Shown here piece by piece: positions 1-8,809 of a DNA stretch of 64,000 bases. The translations under genes were made by a program, and so were the position numbers. Numbering within the stretch: position 1 is the first letter of the stretch; the number at the start of each line of letters is the position of its first letter. The DNA lies in assembly GCF_001541315.1 (NCBI RefSeq), contig NZ_LMVK01000034.1, forward strand, positions 329,431 to 393,430. The letters are read 5' to 3'. The stretch is from Agrobacterium tumefaciens str. B6 (lineage in GTDB: Bacteria; Pseudomonadota; Alphaproteobacteria; Rhizobiales; Rhizobiaceae). The notes beneath the pieces were generated by a model. That model was given only the letters and a program-made list of their open reading frames with translations. It was not told the DNA's origin and did not search any database.

Positions 1-720
1 GGCCAGGACCGGCTGGCCGCGCCGCACGCGGCGTTCGATCAGCGAAAAAACGAGGTTCGAAACGAGCGTAATGGCGAGGTAAAGCAGGGCGGCGGCAAGG
101 AAGAACAGGAAATATTGCTTGGTGCTGGCCCCGGCCAGCCGCGTCGCGAGCGCCAGTTCCTGATACCCGACGACCGCCACCAGGGCGCTGTCCTTGGTCA
201 CCGCAAGCCAGAGATTGCCAAGCCCCGGTAAGGCGTTGGGCAAAAGCGCCGGCAAGACCACCCGGCTGAACCGCAAGGCGGGTGACATGCCGAAGGCGCG
301 CGCCGCCTCAATCTGCCCGCTCGGAATGGCAAGGATCGCACCGCGCAGCACCTCGGTCATATAGGCGCCCTGCACGAAACCCAGAACCGCAACGGCGGCA
401 ACGAAACCGTTGACCTCCAGCGGCGGCATGCCAGCCAGCAGCAGCAGCCGGTTGAGACCGTCAGTACCGGCATAATAAAGCCCGACGATGAGGATCAGCT
501 CGGGAACGGCGCGGATCGCGGTGGTGGAGAGGTTGAGCAGCAGGCCAAGCGGCCTGTTGCCCGAAAGCTTGCCGAGCGCCCCGGCCATGCCGATGGCAAG
601 GCCGATCAGATAGGCGCCGGCGGAAATGGCAAGCGTCGATGCCGCACCCTTCAACAGGGTGCCGCCCCATCCCGGAGGATAGGGAGACAGAAGTTGCAAC
701 GTGGTTTCAAGGCTTGCCAT
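1..720 (-). CDS. Polar amino-acid/opine-type ABC transporter permease (HisQ-like), 3' end outside window
   Basis: Inner-membrane permease of the histidine/glutamate/arginine/opine importer family. The reading frame starts at ATG 720 and stays open to the window edge, so about 240 residues are visible and the C-terminus is missing. Several hydrophobic segments are evident, and the cytoplasmic EAA loop that contacts the ATPase reads QIEAARAFGMSPALRF, typical of HisQ/OccQ proteins. The solute-binding protein and ATPase genes lie immediately upstream on the same strand, making an operon. A second permease (HisM-like) would be expected beyond the edge. The family is clear; the substrate (basic amino acid, opine or similar) is not. 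Confidence 0.9.
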   Translation of the reverse strand, partial: MASLETTLQLLSPYPPGWGGTLLKGAASTLAISAGAYLIGLAIGMAGALGKLSGNRPLGLLLNLSTTAIRAVPELILIVGLYYAGTDGLNRLLLLAGMPPLEVNGFVAAVAVLGFVQGAYMTEVLRGAILAIPSGQIEAARAFGMSPALRFSRVVLPALLPNALPGLGNLWLAVTKDSALVAVVGYQELALATRLAGASTKQYFLFFLAAALLYLAITLVSNLVFSLIERRVRRGQPVLA

Positions 721-742
721 ATGCGTGACCGATCAGATCGAC

Positions 743-1513
743 TTACTGCCCGTAAATATTGAAGCTGAAGTACTTCTTGCTGATCTCGTCATATTTGCCG
801 CTGGCGCGTACGGCGGCGATTGCCGCATTCAGCTTGGCCTTGAGTTCGGTGTCTTCCTTGCGCAGGCCGCCCGAAACGCCGAGACCGAGGATTTCCTTGT
901 CGTCGGCGACATCGCCCATGTCGGCGCAGCAATCCTTGCCCGCATCGCTCTTCACGAAAGCGTCGAGGACGATGGAATCGCCGAAGACATAGTCGATACG
1001 GCCAGCCGCGAGATCCTGAAACGCCTCGTCCAGCGTCTGGTAGGTCTTCTCATCGGCGACACCGGCGAAATATTTCTTGTAATATTCGGACTGGATCGTC
1101 GCCACCTGAATGCCGATGGTCTTGCCCTTGACGTCCTCGGCCGTCGCACCCGCCTTTTCACCCTTGGCGCCAATCAGCTTGCTCGGCGTGTTGTAATATT
1201 TGTCGGTGAAATCGATGATCTTCTGACGCTCTTCCGTGTTCGACATGGAGGACCAGATGACGTCGAATTTCTTCGTCTGCAGCGCCGGGATGAGACCATC
1301 CCAGGACAGTTCCACGATCGAGCATTTTTCCTTCATTTCGGCGCAGACGGCGTCCATGAGGTCGATTTCCCAGCCCTGCCACTTGCCGCTGGCATCCTTG
1401 GCGAAGAAGGGCGGATAGGCTTCGTTCATGATGCCGAAACGCACGTCGGCGCTGGCCGTGAAGGCGGAAAACGCAAATGCCGTTCCGGCAAGCAGCGTGG
1501 CGAAAAATTTCAT
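743..1513 (-). CDS. Periplasmic substrate-binding protein of polar amino-acid ABC transporter
   Basis: A 256-residue class II periplasmic binding protein (SBP_bac_3 family). It has an N-terminal signal peptide (MKFFATLLAGTAFAFSAFTA, cleavage near ASA-D) followed by the usual start of the first lobe, VRFGIMNEAYPPFF. Later segments such as GWEIDLMDAV and DVIWSSMSNTEER fit lysine/arginine/ornithine- or octopine-type binding proteins. The ATPase gene lies upstream and the permease downstream, 22 bp away. An AGGAGAG ribosome site precedes the ATG. The ligand cannot be read from sequence. Confidence 0.9.
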   Translation of the reverse strand: MKFFATLLAGTAFAFSAFTASADVRFGIMNEAYPPFFAKDASGKWQGWEIDLMDAVCAEMKEKCSIVELSWDGLIPALQTKKFDVIWSSMSNTEERQKIIDFTDKYYNTPSKLIGAKGEKAGATAEDVKGKTIGIQVATIQSEYYKKYFAGVADEKTYQTLDEAFQDLAAGRIDYVFGDSIVLDAFVKSDAGKDCCADMGDVADDKEILGLGVSGGLRKEDTELKAKLNAAIAAVRASGKYDEISKKYFSFNIYGQ

Positions 1514-1554
1514 TCAAGTCTCTCCTGTTAAAAACGGACTGTCAGGCAAAAGGG

Positions 1555-2334
1555 TCAATTGGCCAGCGCGCCGGTGAATTCCCGGCAACGGGCGCTCGTG
1601 GGGTTGCCGAACACCTGCGCCGGCGGGCCCGCCTCCTCCACCCGGCCCTGATGCAGAAACACGACCTGGGAGGACACATCGCGCGCAAAGCGCATCTCGT
1701 GGGTGACGAGCAGCATGGTGCGGCCTTCCTCGGCCAGATCGCGGATGACCTTCAGAACCTCTCCCACCAGTTCCGGATCAAGCGCCGAGGTGGGTTCGTC
1801 GAACAGCATCACCGCCGGTTCCATGCAGAGAGCACGCGCAATGGCGGCGCGCTGCTGCTGTCCGCCGGACAGGAATGCCGGATAGGCGTTTTTCTTGTCA
1901 TAGAGCCCGACCTTGTTCAGCAGGGCTTCGGCCTTTTCAACCGCCTCCTGCCGCTTGACGCCGAGAACATGAACGGGCGCCTCGATGACGTTTTCCAGAA
2001 CGGTGCGATGGGCCCAGAGATTGAAATTCTGGAACACCATGCCGAGACCGGTGCGCAATTTTTCCACCTGCCGCCAGCTTTTCGGCACGGCCTTGCCGTC
2101 GCGGCCGGTTTTTGTGGCGATTTCCTCGCCATTGATGATGACACGGCCGCGATCCGGCGTTTCGAGAAAATTCATGCAGCGCAGAAAGGTGCTTTTGCCG
2201 GAACCGGAAGACCCGATGATCGAGATGACATCGCCCTTATGGGCCTGCAACGAAACGCCCTTCAAAACTTCATGCGTGCCGAAGCTCTTGTGGATGTCAT
2301 CCGCTTCGAGCGCGCAGGCGCCTGTATCTGCCAT
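1555..2334 (-). CDS. ABC transporter ATP-binding protein (HisP/GlnQ-like)
   Basis: A 259-residue cytoplasmic ATPase that powers the adjacent amino-acid importer. Visible motifs are Walker A GSSGSGKST, the Q-loop in MVFQNFNLWAHRTVLENV, signature LSGGQQQRAAIARAL, Walker B VMLFDEPTSALDPE and the H-loop LLVTHEMRFA. FNLWAHRTVLENV is characteristic of the histidine/arginine/opine transporter subfamily. It is the first gene of a minus-strand operon followed by the binding protein and permease. Confidence 0.92.
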   Translation of the reverse strand: MADTGACALEADDIHKSFGTHEVLKGVSLQAHKGDVISIIGSSGSGKSTFLRCMNFLETPDRGRVIINGEEIATKTGRDGKAVPKSWRQVEKLRTGLGMVFQNFNLWAHRTVLENVIEAPVHVLGVKRQEAVEKAEALLNKVGLYDKKNAYPAFLSGGQQQRAAIARALCMEPAVMLFDEPTSALDPELVGEVLKVIRDLAEEGRTMLLVTHEMRFARDVSSQVVFLHQGRVEEAGPPAQVFGNPTSARCREFTGALAN

Positions 2335-2508
2335 CGATTGACCTAGCCGATCCGTTTTTTAGTGCCGCCGCGTCGATACCCCCGGGGTTTGCGATGCGAC
2401 TTGCACAATAACAAAGACTTGAGCCGCGCATGTTTAGCGAAAATAGCTACAGACGCGCGCAACAATCGGCTCTTTTACATATTCGCAACGAAAAATCATT
2501 TCAAAATA

Positions 2509-3867
2509 TCACCTGGAACGAACAACCGGGGAAACCTGCCGCCGTTGGGGTATCGGGGCCGCCCCAGTTCTGTCCGGTTCCCCCTCCGCCTCGTCCTCCA
2601 CGAGGCTGGCATTGGCCTGCAGATGCAGGCCCATCACCGCCACGATGAGGAAGAACCAGACGAACCCGGTGCTGAGGAAAAACAGCGTTTCCAGAAAGCC
2701 GTAGAGCAGCACGTAAAGCCATACACCGACATAAAGCCGCGTCAGCGGACTGTTGCGCGTGGCGTCATTCATTTTGCCGAGATACTGCAGCGGCAGGAGA
2801 TAGATCCACACCATCACCAGCATCAGACCCGGCACGCCGCCGGCCAGCAGAAGGTCGAAATAACCATTGTGCGAATCCGGCGCGGTCGTCGCCCAGGTAT
2901 TGTTCTCGGTAAAACTCGACATCAGGGTGTCGCTGCGCCAGAAGGCCTGATAGCCATATCCGAGGAGCGGGCTTTGCCTGATATAGTCGATGGCGACGGT
3001 CCAGATATCCCTTCTGCCGGTAAAGCTGGCATCAAGCCCCAGCTTCGTCAGCATCTGCGAAAAGACGGGATCAACCGTGGTGCCGACGGTCACCAGCGCG
3101 AAGACCGCCAGAAACAGGGTTACGACCGGGTAGCGCCAGCGGGGCCAGCGCAGGATGAACCAGCCTGTCGCAATGATGATCGGCATCAGCCCAAGCGCGG
3201 TCTTGCCGCCGGACTTGACCAGAAAGACCAGCGACAGCAACAGCACCGACAGCCCGCCGATGAAAGACCAGCGCTTGCTGAGATAAATGCCGACGATGAT
3301 CAACACCGCCATGACCGAGGCGGCCTCGTTCTTGTGGCGGAAAACCCCGCGCCAGTCTCCCGCCAGAAGCGGTTCCAGCGCATCGCTTGCCTGGTGGATC
3401 GAGCGCGAGGGCAACACGGTGATTCCGAAATAGCACAGGAACAATATGATCAGCGCGCATGTGGCGAGCAGCGTCGTGAAATGCCGCTCCGTGCGCGGCA
3501 ATTGCAGGAAACCGCCGGCAAGCACACAGATAATGGCGCACATGACAAGCCGCCTGAGCGAAAACAGCGGCGCTTCGCCCGCCACCGAAGTCAGGACAAA
3601 CCAGCCGAAAATCGCCGCCATCAGCAGGCGCGGCATGAAGAGGATGGAAAACGACCGCTCCTTCGCCATGAAGGCCAGGAAACTGAAAAACAGGATGATC
3701 GCCGTCAACTGGTTGAGCAGGTTGGACCCGGCCGCCATGGCGGAGCCCTGATAGGTCGATGAGAGCGAGATATAGGGCGAAAAGCCGACCGTGAAATACA
3801 GGAAAGTCACGTAAAACAACGCGTCCCGCCAATAGCCCCGCCGCTGTTCTTCATGCGCTGCATCCAT
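2509..3867 (-). CDS. O-antigen ligase/polymerase family membrane protein (Wzy/ExoQ-like)
   Basis: A 452-residue polytopic inner-membrane protein with about ten or more hydrophobic segments. It fits the O-antigen ligase/Wzy superfamily, which polymerises or ligates lipid-linked repeat units on the periplasmic side. A large periplasmic region around residues 265-330 includes TGRRDIWTVAIDYIRQSPLLGYG, the typical signature with conserved Arg residues, followed by DSHNGYFDLLLAGGVPG, the usual second motif (H-N/G). It lies divergent from the GNAT-like gene and beside several glycosyltransferases, so it is likely the repeat-unit polymerase of this locus. Polymerase versus ligase cannot be decided from sequence. 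Confidence 0.85.
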   Translation of the reverse strand: MDAAHEEQRRGYWRDALFYVTFLYFTVGFSPYISLSSTYQGSAMAAGSNLLNQLTAIILFFSFLAFMAKERSFSILFMPRLLMAAIFGWFVLTSVAGEAPLFSLRRLVMCAIICVLAGGFLQLPRTERHFTTLLATCALIILFLCYFGITVLPSRSIHQASDALEPLLAGDWRGVFRHKNEAASVMAVLIIVGIYLSKRWSFIGGLSVLLLSLVFLVKSGGKTALGLMPIIIATGWFILRWPRWRYPVVTLFLAVFALVTVGTTVDPVFSQMLTKLGLDASFTGRRDIWTVAIDYIRQSPLLGYGYQAFWRSDTLMSSFTENNTWATTAPDSHNGYFDLLLAGGVPGLMLVMVWIYLLPLQYLGKMNDATRNSPLTRLYVGVWLYVLLYGFLETLFFLSTGFVWFFLIVAVMGLHLQANASLVEDEAEGEPDRTGAAPIPQRRQVSPVVRSR

Positions 3868-4318
3868 AAGGGGTTTTTCTCTCCCTCTTTCCTGAAGCCA
3901 CCCGCATTAAAACTCGTGCTTCTCATATTCGATAATACGAATATCCCCCGCAAATCCTATTTTTTAGTTATCCGTGATGCACGGGCAAATAGCACCGCGA
4001 TCGTCCGCTTTTTTCTCAGGAAACCGAAAGCGGGAGGCAAAGGACAAGACAGTCATTTTTAAAAGTTAAACTTCAAAACCCAAAAAAGCGTCCGCGAAAA
4101 TTGGTCCATATTTCATCCTTCGGTTGCTTAACTAAGTATATTTTGTTAACCTCAAATGAGGCAGGGCCAGCAAAGTAACAGGCTGATATAATAACATTTT
4201 ATCTTAATACGAACATTTCCGGACCAAGTGGATTGCCGGTTTTATATCTATATTAATACATTCAAATATACGCTTCCTATGGTTGATTTCATCAATGCGC
4301 GAAAGCTGGAGGCCGAGG
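3868..4318. other. AT-rich divergent intergenic region of the polysaccharide locus
   Basis: A stretch of about 450 bp separates the divergent Wzy-like and GNAT-like genes and is markedly AT-rich compared with its flanks. I see no convincing gene: a small open frame at 3853-4062 has no family resemblance and no clear ribosome site. The region presumably carries promoters for both directions. An inverted repeat with TATATT/AATATA arms lies at 4249-4270. Confidence 0.6.
4249..4270. promoter_or_regulatory. AT-rich inverted repeat, possible Ros/MucR-type operator
   Basis: The arms TATATT and AATATA are separated by 10 bases and sit just upstream of the GNAT-like gene. The arrangement resembles the AT-rich operators bound by Ros/MucR zinc-finger regulators, which control exopolysaccharide genes in rhizobia. 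The assignment is inference from base composition and symmetry only. Confidence 0.3.
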
Positions 4319-5482
4319 GTGGACGTTCCGATACACACCAATATGGGCGATGGCGATAGTGGGCAGTCGCCACAACGCCCGGTTCAGCCAGGTGTCTCCG
4401 GTGTTCGCCCCATGCGCAGGGACGACGTTCCCGCAGTCGAGGCCGTGCTCAACAGCGCTTTCAAGAAGAACGGGCAAGAACGGAACTTCAATTTCCGCTC
4501 CTATATCGAGAAACTGTTTTTCGGCAGTCCCGCCTTCAGCCCGGAGAACGGCAGCGTTGTCTACGACGCCGGGGAGAACAGGGTCACAAGCGTCATCCTC
4601 GCCGTGCCCATGCGTTTCGTCGCGAACGGGAAAACCATTACCGCAAGGCTGCTCTGCGCCTTCGCATCTGATGGGAAACAGGGTGCGCTCGGCGCGGCGC
4701 GCCTGTCTCGGGGCATGCGGGCATCCAAACACGACATGCTGTTCTCGGACACGGCTTCACCCGTTAGCGCCGATCACTGGGTGGCGACCGGGGGCAACAT
4801 GTTGCCGATTGAAAGCCTGCAATGGCACAAGGCGCTCAAGCCCTTCTGCACCATTGCCCTGCGCATGCCGCGCCGTTCCAAACTGGCCAAAACCACACTT
4901 GCCCTGACCACGCTCGGTTTTGTGGATGGAATCCTCAGACGCTGGAAAAAAGGTCTGAGACCGCAGGAGGCGGCCGGCGCCACGGTAAAAACCGTTGACT
5001 ACGAAACCTTCCGCCGCAGGGCGCTCACCATGATCGAGCGTTTTTCCATTCGCCCGGAATGGTCTCACGAGGAGTTCCACTGGCTGATAGAGATGAGCAG
5101 GGCCAATGAAAGCCTCGGTGAACTGAAAGGCGTGATGATCGAGAATGCCGAAGGCCATGCCATGGGTGCTGCGCTGTTTTTCGGCCAGCGGGGACGAACG
5201 GCCTATGTGCTCAATCTCGTCTGCGATGCCGGCTGCGAAAACGATGTGCTCAACACCCTGTTCCGCCATTTCGATGACGAGAACTATGCCCATGTCACCG
5301 GCATGTCGCAGCCGTTTCTCATCAATGCGCTTTACCGCCAGAACCACATGAGCTTCCGCCATGACGGTTATTTCTGCATGGCGACCCGGGATGACGAGCT
5401 GAGGGAAAAAGCGCTGGCCGGCGATATCTATATTGGCGGGCTGTGCTCGGAAAGCTGGAGCAAGCTCATAACAGACTATTGA
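4319..5482 (+). CDS. GNAT-like acyltransferase in polysaccharide locus
   Basis: A protein of about 387 residues whose N-terminal part (VRPMRRDDVPAVEAVLNSAF) looks like the start of a GNAT N-acyltransferase fold. A second GNAT-like half may follow (GHAMGAALFFGQRGRTAYVLNLV). I chose GTG 4319 because GGAGG lies six bases upstream at 4308-4312; the frame is also open from TTG 4283, and ATG 4343 is another option. Context among glycosyltransferases suggests it decorates a surface polysaccharide or its precursor. Neither donor nor acceptor can be inferred, and the family call is moderate. Confidence 0.7.
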   Translation: MDVPIHTNMGDGDSGQSPQRPVQPGVSGVRPMRRDDVPAVEAVLNSAFKKNGQERNFNFRSYIEKLFFGSPAFSPENGSVVYDAGENRVTSVILAVPMRFVANGKTITARLLCAFASDGKQGALGAARLSRGMRASKHDMLFSDTASPVSADHWVATGGNMLPIESLQWHKALKPFCTIALRMPRRSKLAKTTLALTTLGFVDGILRRWKKGLRPQEAAGATVKTVDYETFRRRALTMIERFSIRPEWSHEEFHWLIEMSRANESLGELKGVMIENAEGHAMGAALFFGQRGRTAYVLNLVCDAGCENDVLNTLFRHFDDENYAHVTGMSQPFLINALYRQNHMSFRHDGYFCMATRDDELREKALAGDIYIGGLCSESWSKLITDY

Positions 5483-5530
5483 GGCCTCCACCCGGCAACG
5501 GGACGGAGCGCCGACCGGGCACCCTCAAGC

Positions 5531-6610
5531 CTAGCTGAACCGCCCGACATTGGCCGAGATGAGATGGCGCAGCGCTTTCGCATAACGTTTGGAGCGCGTC
5601 TTGGCCGCCAGCGCGCTGGTCCAGTCCACCATCGACCCGTTGATATCGAAATCGCCGAGCTGTCCCTCCGGAATATCGCCCTTTTCGATGCGCTCGACGA
5701 TGGAGGCGAGTGCCGCATAAAATTCCGGTGAGCGATAGGGCGGATGCAGCGAATACATACCCTTGCCCGTGCCTAGAAAATCGAGGCGGTGGACGCCGCT
5801 GCGCATCATGTTGGTGCTCAGCACTTCCTCGGCGGGCATGGAGACCGGCTGCTGGTTATAGGCATAGGAGCGGATGCGCCGTTTGACATCGGGCCGCAGC
5901 AACTCCAGCGAACCGATCCGCTTCGCAAAACGATCCATGTCGATCAAGAAAAGGCGGGTGGACACCGTGGCGAAACGCCAGGTGGGAATGCGTGACGGCA
6001 ACTTGCGCGGCTCAGGGATGTTCTTCACGCCGGGCATGCCGACATGGCGGGAAATATCGAGATCGCCACGCACCGTCGGCGGCCCCGAAAAGGGCGTGAT
6101 GCACAGCGCATCCGGATTGGCCTTCTGCAGCGCGATCGCCTCGGCGAACCAGCTCTGGCTGCCGCCGCCGAACATCATGTCGCTGTCCATATGCAGCACA
6201 TAACGGGCATTGGCGCGTTTGATACCATGGAAATAGACATGGAAGGGCCCGCCGTCGAAAGCCTTGGCGGGATAGGGAATGGGTGAGCGGGAAAAGAAGG
6301 TCTGCGTCACCGCGCTGCGCGCCGCATCGCTGTAATCGACGATATCCACATGCAGATGCGGATAGTTGGTCTGCATTTCCTCCAGCATGTCGAAGAGACG
6401 CTGGCGCGCCGCATCAAAACCGTTGCCCTTGTAGCGGCCTGCCCCCACCTGGCCCGTATCGACGGTCAGGAGAATGCGATCCACCTGTCCGCCCCAGACC
6501 CTGAGCTGATGCGGCAGGGTCAGGGCCGCATGCGGAGCATCGAAGGGATGGAGGTTGATTTGCAGCGCCTTTTGCACGGGAGGAAGCGGCATTTCAGCAT
6601 TCATAGTCAT
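5531..6610 (-). CDS. Putative glycosyltransferase (GT-A-like, DSD motif)
   Basis: A 359-residue soluble protein. The segment YVLHMDSDMMFGGGSQSWF has the Asp-x-Asp motif that binds the metal/nucleotide-sugar in GT-A glycosyltransferases. The preceding region (RILLTVDTG, then LHVDIVDYSD) fits the nucleotide-binding half. The start codon overlaps the stop of the upstream GH10 gene by 4 bp, so the two are translationally coupled. It probably acts in assembly of the surface polysaccharide; sugar specificity is unknown. Confidence 0.75.
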   Translation of the reverse strand: MTMNAEMPLPPVQKALQINLHPFDAPHAALTLPHQLRVWGGQVDRILLTVDTGQVGAGRYKGNGFDAARQRLFDMLEEMQTNYPHLHVDIVDYSDAARSAVTQTFFSRSPIPYPAKAFDGGPFHVYFHGIKRANARYVLHMDSDMMFGGGSQSWFAEAIALQKANPDALCITPFSGPPTVRGDLDISRHVGMPGVKNIPEPRKLPSRIPTWRFATVSTRLFLIDMDRFAKRIGSLELLRPDVKRRIRSYAYNQQPVSMPAEEVLSTNMMRSGVHRLDFLGTGKGMYSLHPPYRSPEFYAALASIVERIEKGDIPEGQLGDFDINGSMVDWTSALAAKTRSKRYAKALRHLISANVGRFS

Positions 6611-7677
6611 GCACCACGGTTCCGGAATTCATTGATGACGGCCATCATGGGTTTTTCGTTGAAACTCCAGTCGAGCGGCAGCGGCCGGTTGGCGGTGCCG
6701 TCGCGGCGCGGATAGGCCCAGCGGATCCAGCTATATTGATCGGAAATGCCCCATGTGGTGATGGAGGAAAGCGGGCCGCCTGCAGAAGCTGCTTCCAGAA
6801 ACTCGCGGACCTGGCCGGTGATCAGCATGTCGCGCTCGGCCTCCGGTGCCGGCAGCGTCTGGTCCATCACGTCAAGTTCCGTCACCAGAACGGCAAGACC
6901 GTAACTGCGCATTTCCGTCGTGAAGGCGGCAAGCTCGTCCTTGGCGATCGGCCAGCCGCCGCGCAAATGCCCCTGCAGGCCGATGGCGTTGATCGGCGCG
7001 CCCTTTTCGAGCAGTTCGAGGATGAGATTGCGGAAAGCGGCGCGTTTGGCCGGCGATTTCTCGGCGGCAAATTCGACGTCATATTCGTTGAGCACGAGCT
7101 GCGCCTTCGGATCGACCGCATGGGCGATCTCGAAAGCCTTCTTGATGGCATCAGGCCCCGCGCCATAATACCAGGCATCACGCCGCGCACGCACATTGCC
7201 CGGCACGTCGGGGATCGGTTCGTTGACCACGTCCCAGCTGTGGATCACGTCCTTGTATCGCTCCATCACGGTAACGATATGGGTCTCCATCAGCTTTTCG
7301 ACCTTCATGCCGCCGCCGATGCTCGCAAGCCAGGGCGCGTTGGAGGCATACCAGATCAGCGGATGGCCATGCATGGAAAGCTTGTGCTGACGCGCGAAGT
7401 TGGCGATTGCATCCGCAGCGGTGAAATCGAACGCTTCAGCCGAAGGCCGCAGAACCTCCCATTTCATTTCGGTGACGGGGGTGATGCGCGAGCAATATTT
7501 CACCACCGCCTCGCCGATGCGGCTATCGGCGGTGAGGTCAGGCAGGTAGACGGCCGCGCCATATGGAGCGGTTTTGATCGTGGCTTTCTTCTGCGCGGCA
7601 AAGGCCGGGCCGGCCACGGCATGCAGCAGGCCAGCGCTTGCCGCACCACCCAGAAAATTCCGCCGCCCGATCCGCAT
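6607..7677 (-). CDS. Tat-exported GH10 endo-1,4-beta-xylanase-family glycanase
   Basis: A protein of 356 residues from ATG 7677, which has GGAGG upstream; an earlier in-frame start at 7704 would put nine residues before the signal. The N-terminus MRIGRRNFLGG followed by a hydrophobic stretch and AGPAFA is a twin-arginine export signal. The catalytic domain is GH10: acid/base Glu153 in HSWDVVNEP and nucleophile Glu267 in VLVTELDV, with MHGHPLIWY and a WGISDQYSW segment near the end. It sits inside a polysaccharide biosynthesis locus, coupled to a glycosyltransferase. It may trim or release the polymer rather than digest plant xylan, but that is inference. Confidence 0.9.
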   Translation of the reverse strand: MRIGRRNFLGGAASAGLLHAVAGPAFAAQKKATIKTAPYGAAVYLPDLTADSRIGEAVVKYCSRITPVTEMKWEVLRPSAEAFDFTAADAIANFARQHKLSMHGHPLIWYASNAPWLASIGGGMKVEKLMETHIVTVMERYKDVIHSWDVVNEPIPDVPGNVRARRDAWYYGAGPDAIKKAFEIAHAVDPKAQLVLNEYDVEFAAEKSPAKRAAFRNLILELLEKGAPINAIGLQGHLRGGWPIAKDELAAFTTEMRSYGLAVLVTELDVMDQTLPAPEAERDMLITGQVREFLEAASAGGPLSSITTWGISDQYSWIRWAYPRRDGTANRPLPLDWSFNEKPMMAVINEFRNRGA

Positions 7678-7850
7678 CAACCCGCCTCCGCAACCCCGGC
7701 GCATCGGCGTCCGGAAGGACGCACCGCGCTTTCATTCTCAAAACATAACATTCCAATCATGCCAAAAGGATATTAAAGATTTGCAAGGTTAACCGACGCT
7801 ATACCACGTCATAATTGGTGAGCCCCGCTTAATGCGGTAGTAACTTCACT

Positions 7851-8801
7851 GTGAGAATGCTTGGGCCGCCCCTCATGGAGTTGAAAAGCTTGGTCTCCGT
7901 TTCGATTGTCATTCCCGTTCGCAATGGCGAGCGTTACATCGTGGAAGCGATCGAAAGCGTGTTGCTGCAGGGCGAGACCATCCGCGAAGTGCTTGTTGTC
8001 GATGACGGCTCCACCGACACCACCGCGCAAAAGGTGGAAGGTTTTTCCGATCCGCGCGTGAAACTTCTGGCCCGGCCGCAGGGAAGACAGGGCGTTTCCG
8101 CCGTGCGCAATTTCGGCCTGTCGCAGGCGCGCGGCGAATGGACGATGTTTCTCGATGCCGACGACCGTCTGAAACCGGGCGCCATCGCAGCGCTTTGCGC
8201 CGGCATTTCCGGCCCTGAAGTCGTCGCCGTCTATGGCGATTACGAGCGCATCGATGAAAACGGCGTCAAGATCGGCCGGCGCAATCTCATTCGCCGCCGG
8301 GAAAAGCCTGACGGTTTTATTCTCCAGCCGCTGCTCGGCGGAAACTTCATCGTCAACGGCGGCATCATGCTGGTCAGGACCCGCATCTTTCAGGACTTTG
8401 GCGGTTTCGACGAGACCTTGCGTTATGCGGAAGACTGGTACGGCTGGTGCAGGCTCGCCGCCGCCGGCCGTTTTGCCTATCTGCCCGGCCGCCATGTGCT
8501 CGACTACCGGGTGCACAGGACGAGCGTGATGATGAACAGGCTTTTGACCTTCCGGGATTGTGAACCGGCCATCGAAGCCGTGTTTTCCGATCCCGCCATC
8601 ATCGCAGCCGTCTCCCCGCAGGAACTGCGACGGCTTCGCCGCAAGTCCGAAAACCACATGAATGCCTATACCGTGGCGCAGGCCTTTCGCGCCCGCCGCT
8701 ACCGCGAGGCCTTTTCGGCGCTGGCCGATACCTTCCTCAACCGCCCGCGCCAGAGCCTCAGGGCCGTCGTTTTTTCCGCCGCCGCACTTGCCGGAATTTA
8801 G
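7851..8801 (+). CDS. Family 2 glycosyltransferase
   Basis: A GT2 enzyme of about 316 residues with the N-terminal Rossmann-like motif VSIVIPVRNGERYIVEAIESV, VVDDGSTD and the metal-binding FLDADDR. These residues place it among inverting processive or single-addition transferases acting on the cytoplasmic face. The start is uncertain: GTG 7851, ATG 7857 and ATG 7875 are in frame and none has a strong ribosome site. It is divergent from the GH10 gene and followed after 8 bp by a second GT2 gene. Donor and acceptor are unknown. Confidence 0.88.
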   Translation: MRMLGPPLMELKSLVSVSIVIPVRNGERYIVEAIESVLLQGETIREVLVVDDGSTDTTAQKVEGFSDPRVKLLARPQGRQGVSAVRNFGLSQARGEWTMFLDADDRLKPGAIAALCAGISGPEVVAVYGDYERIDENGVKIGRRNLIRRREKPDGFILQPLLGGNFIVNGGIMLVRTRIFQDFGGFDETLRYAEDWYGWCRLAAAGRFAYLPGRHVLDYRVHRTSVMMNRLLTFRDCEPAIEAVFSDPAIIAAVSPQELRRLRRKSENHMNAYTVAQAFRARRYREAFSALADTFLNRPRQSLRAVVFSAAALAGI

Positions 8802-8809
8802 GAGTTTCC

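Noticed and set aside
3853..4062. 69-residue open frame in the AT-rich polysaccharide intergenic region
   Set aside because: No convincing ribosome site or family resemblance, and it begins inside the N-terminus of the divergent Wzy-like gene.
4283..4295. TTGATTTCATCAA as an FNR/FixK box before the GNAT-like gene
   Set aside because: The spacer is three bases, not the four required by FNR/FixK, and it overlaps a possible start codon.
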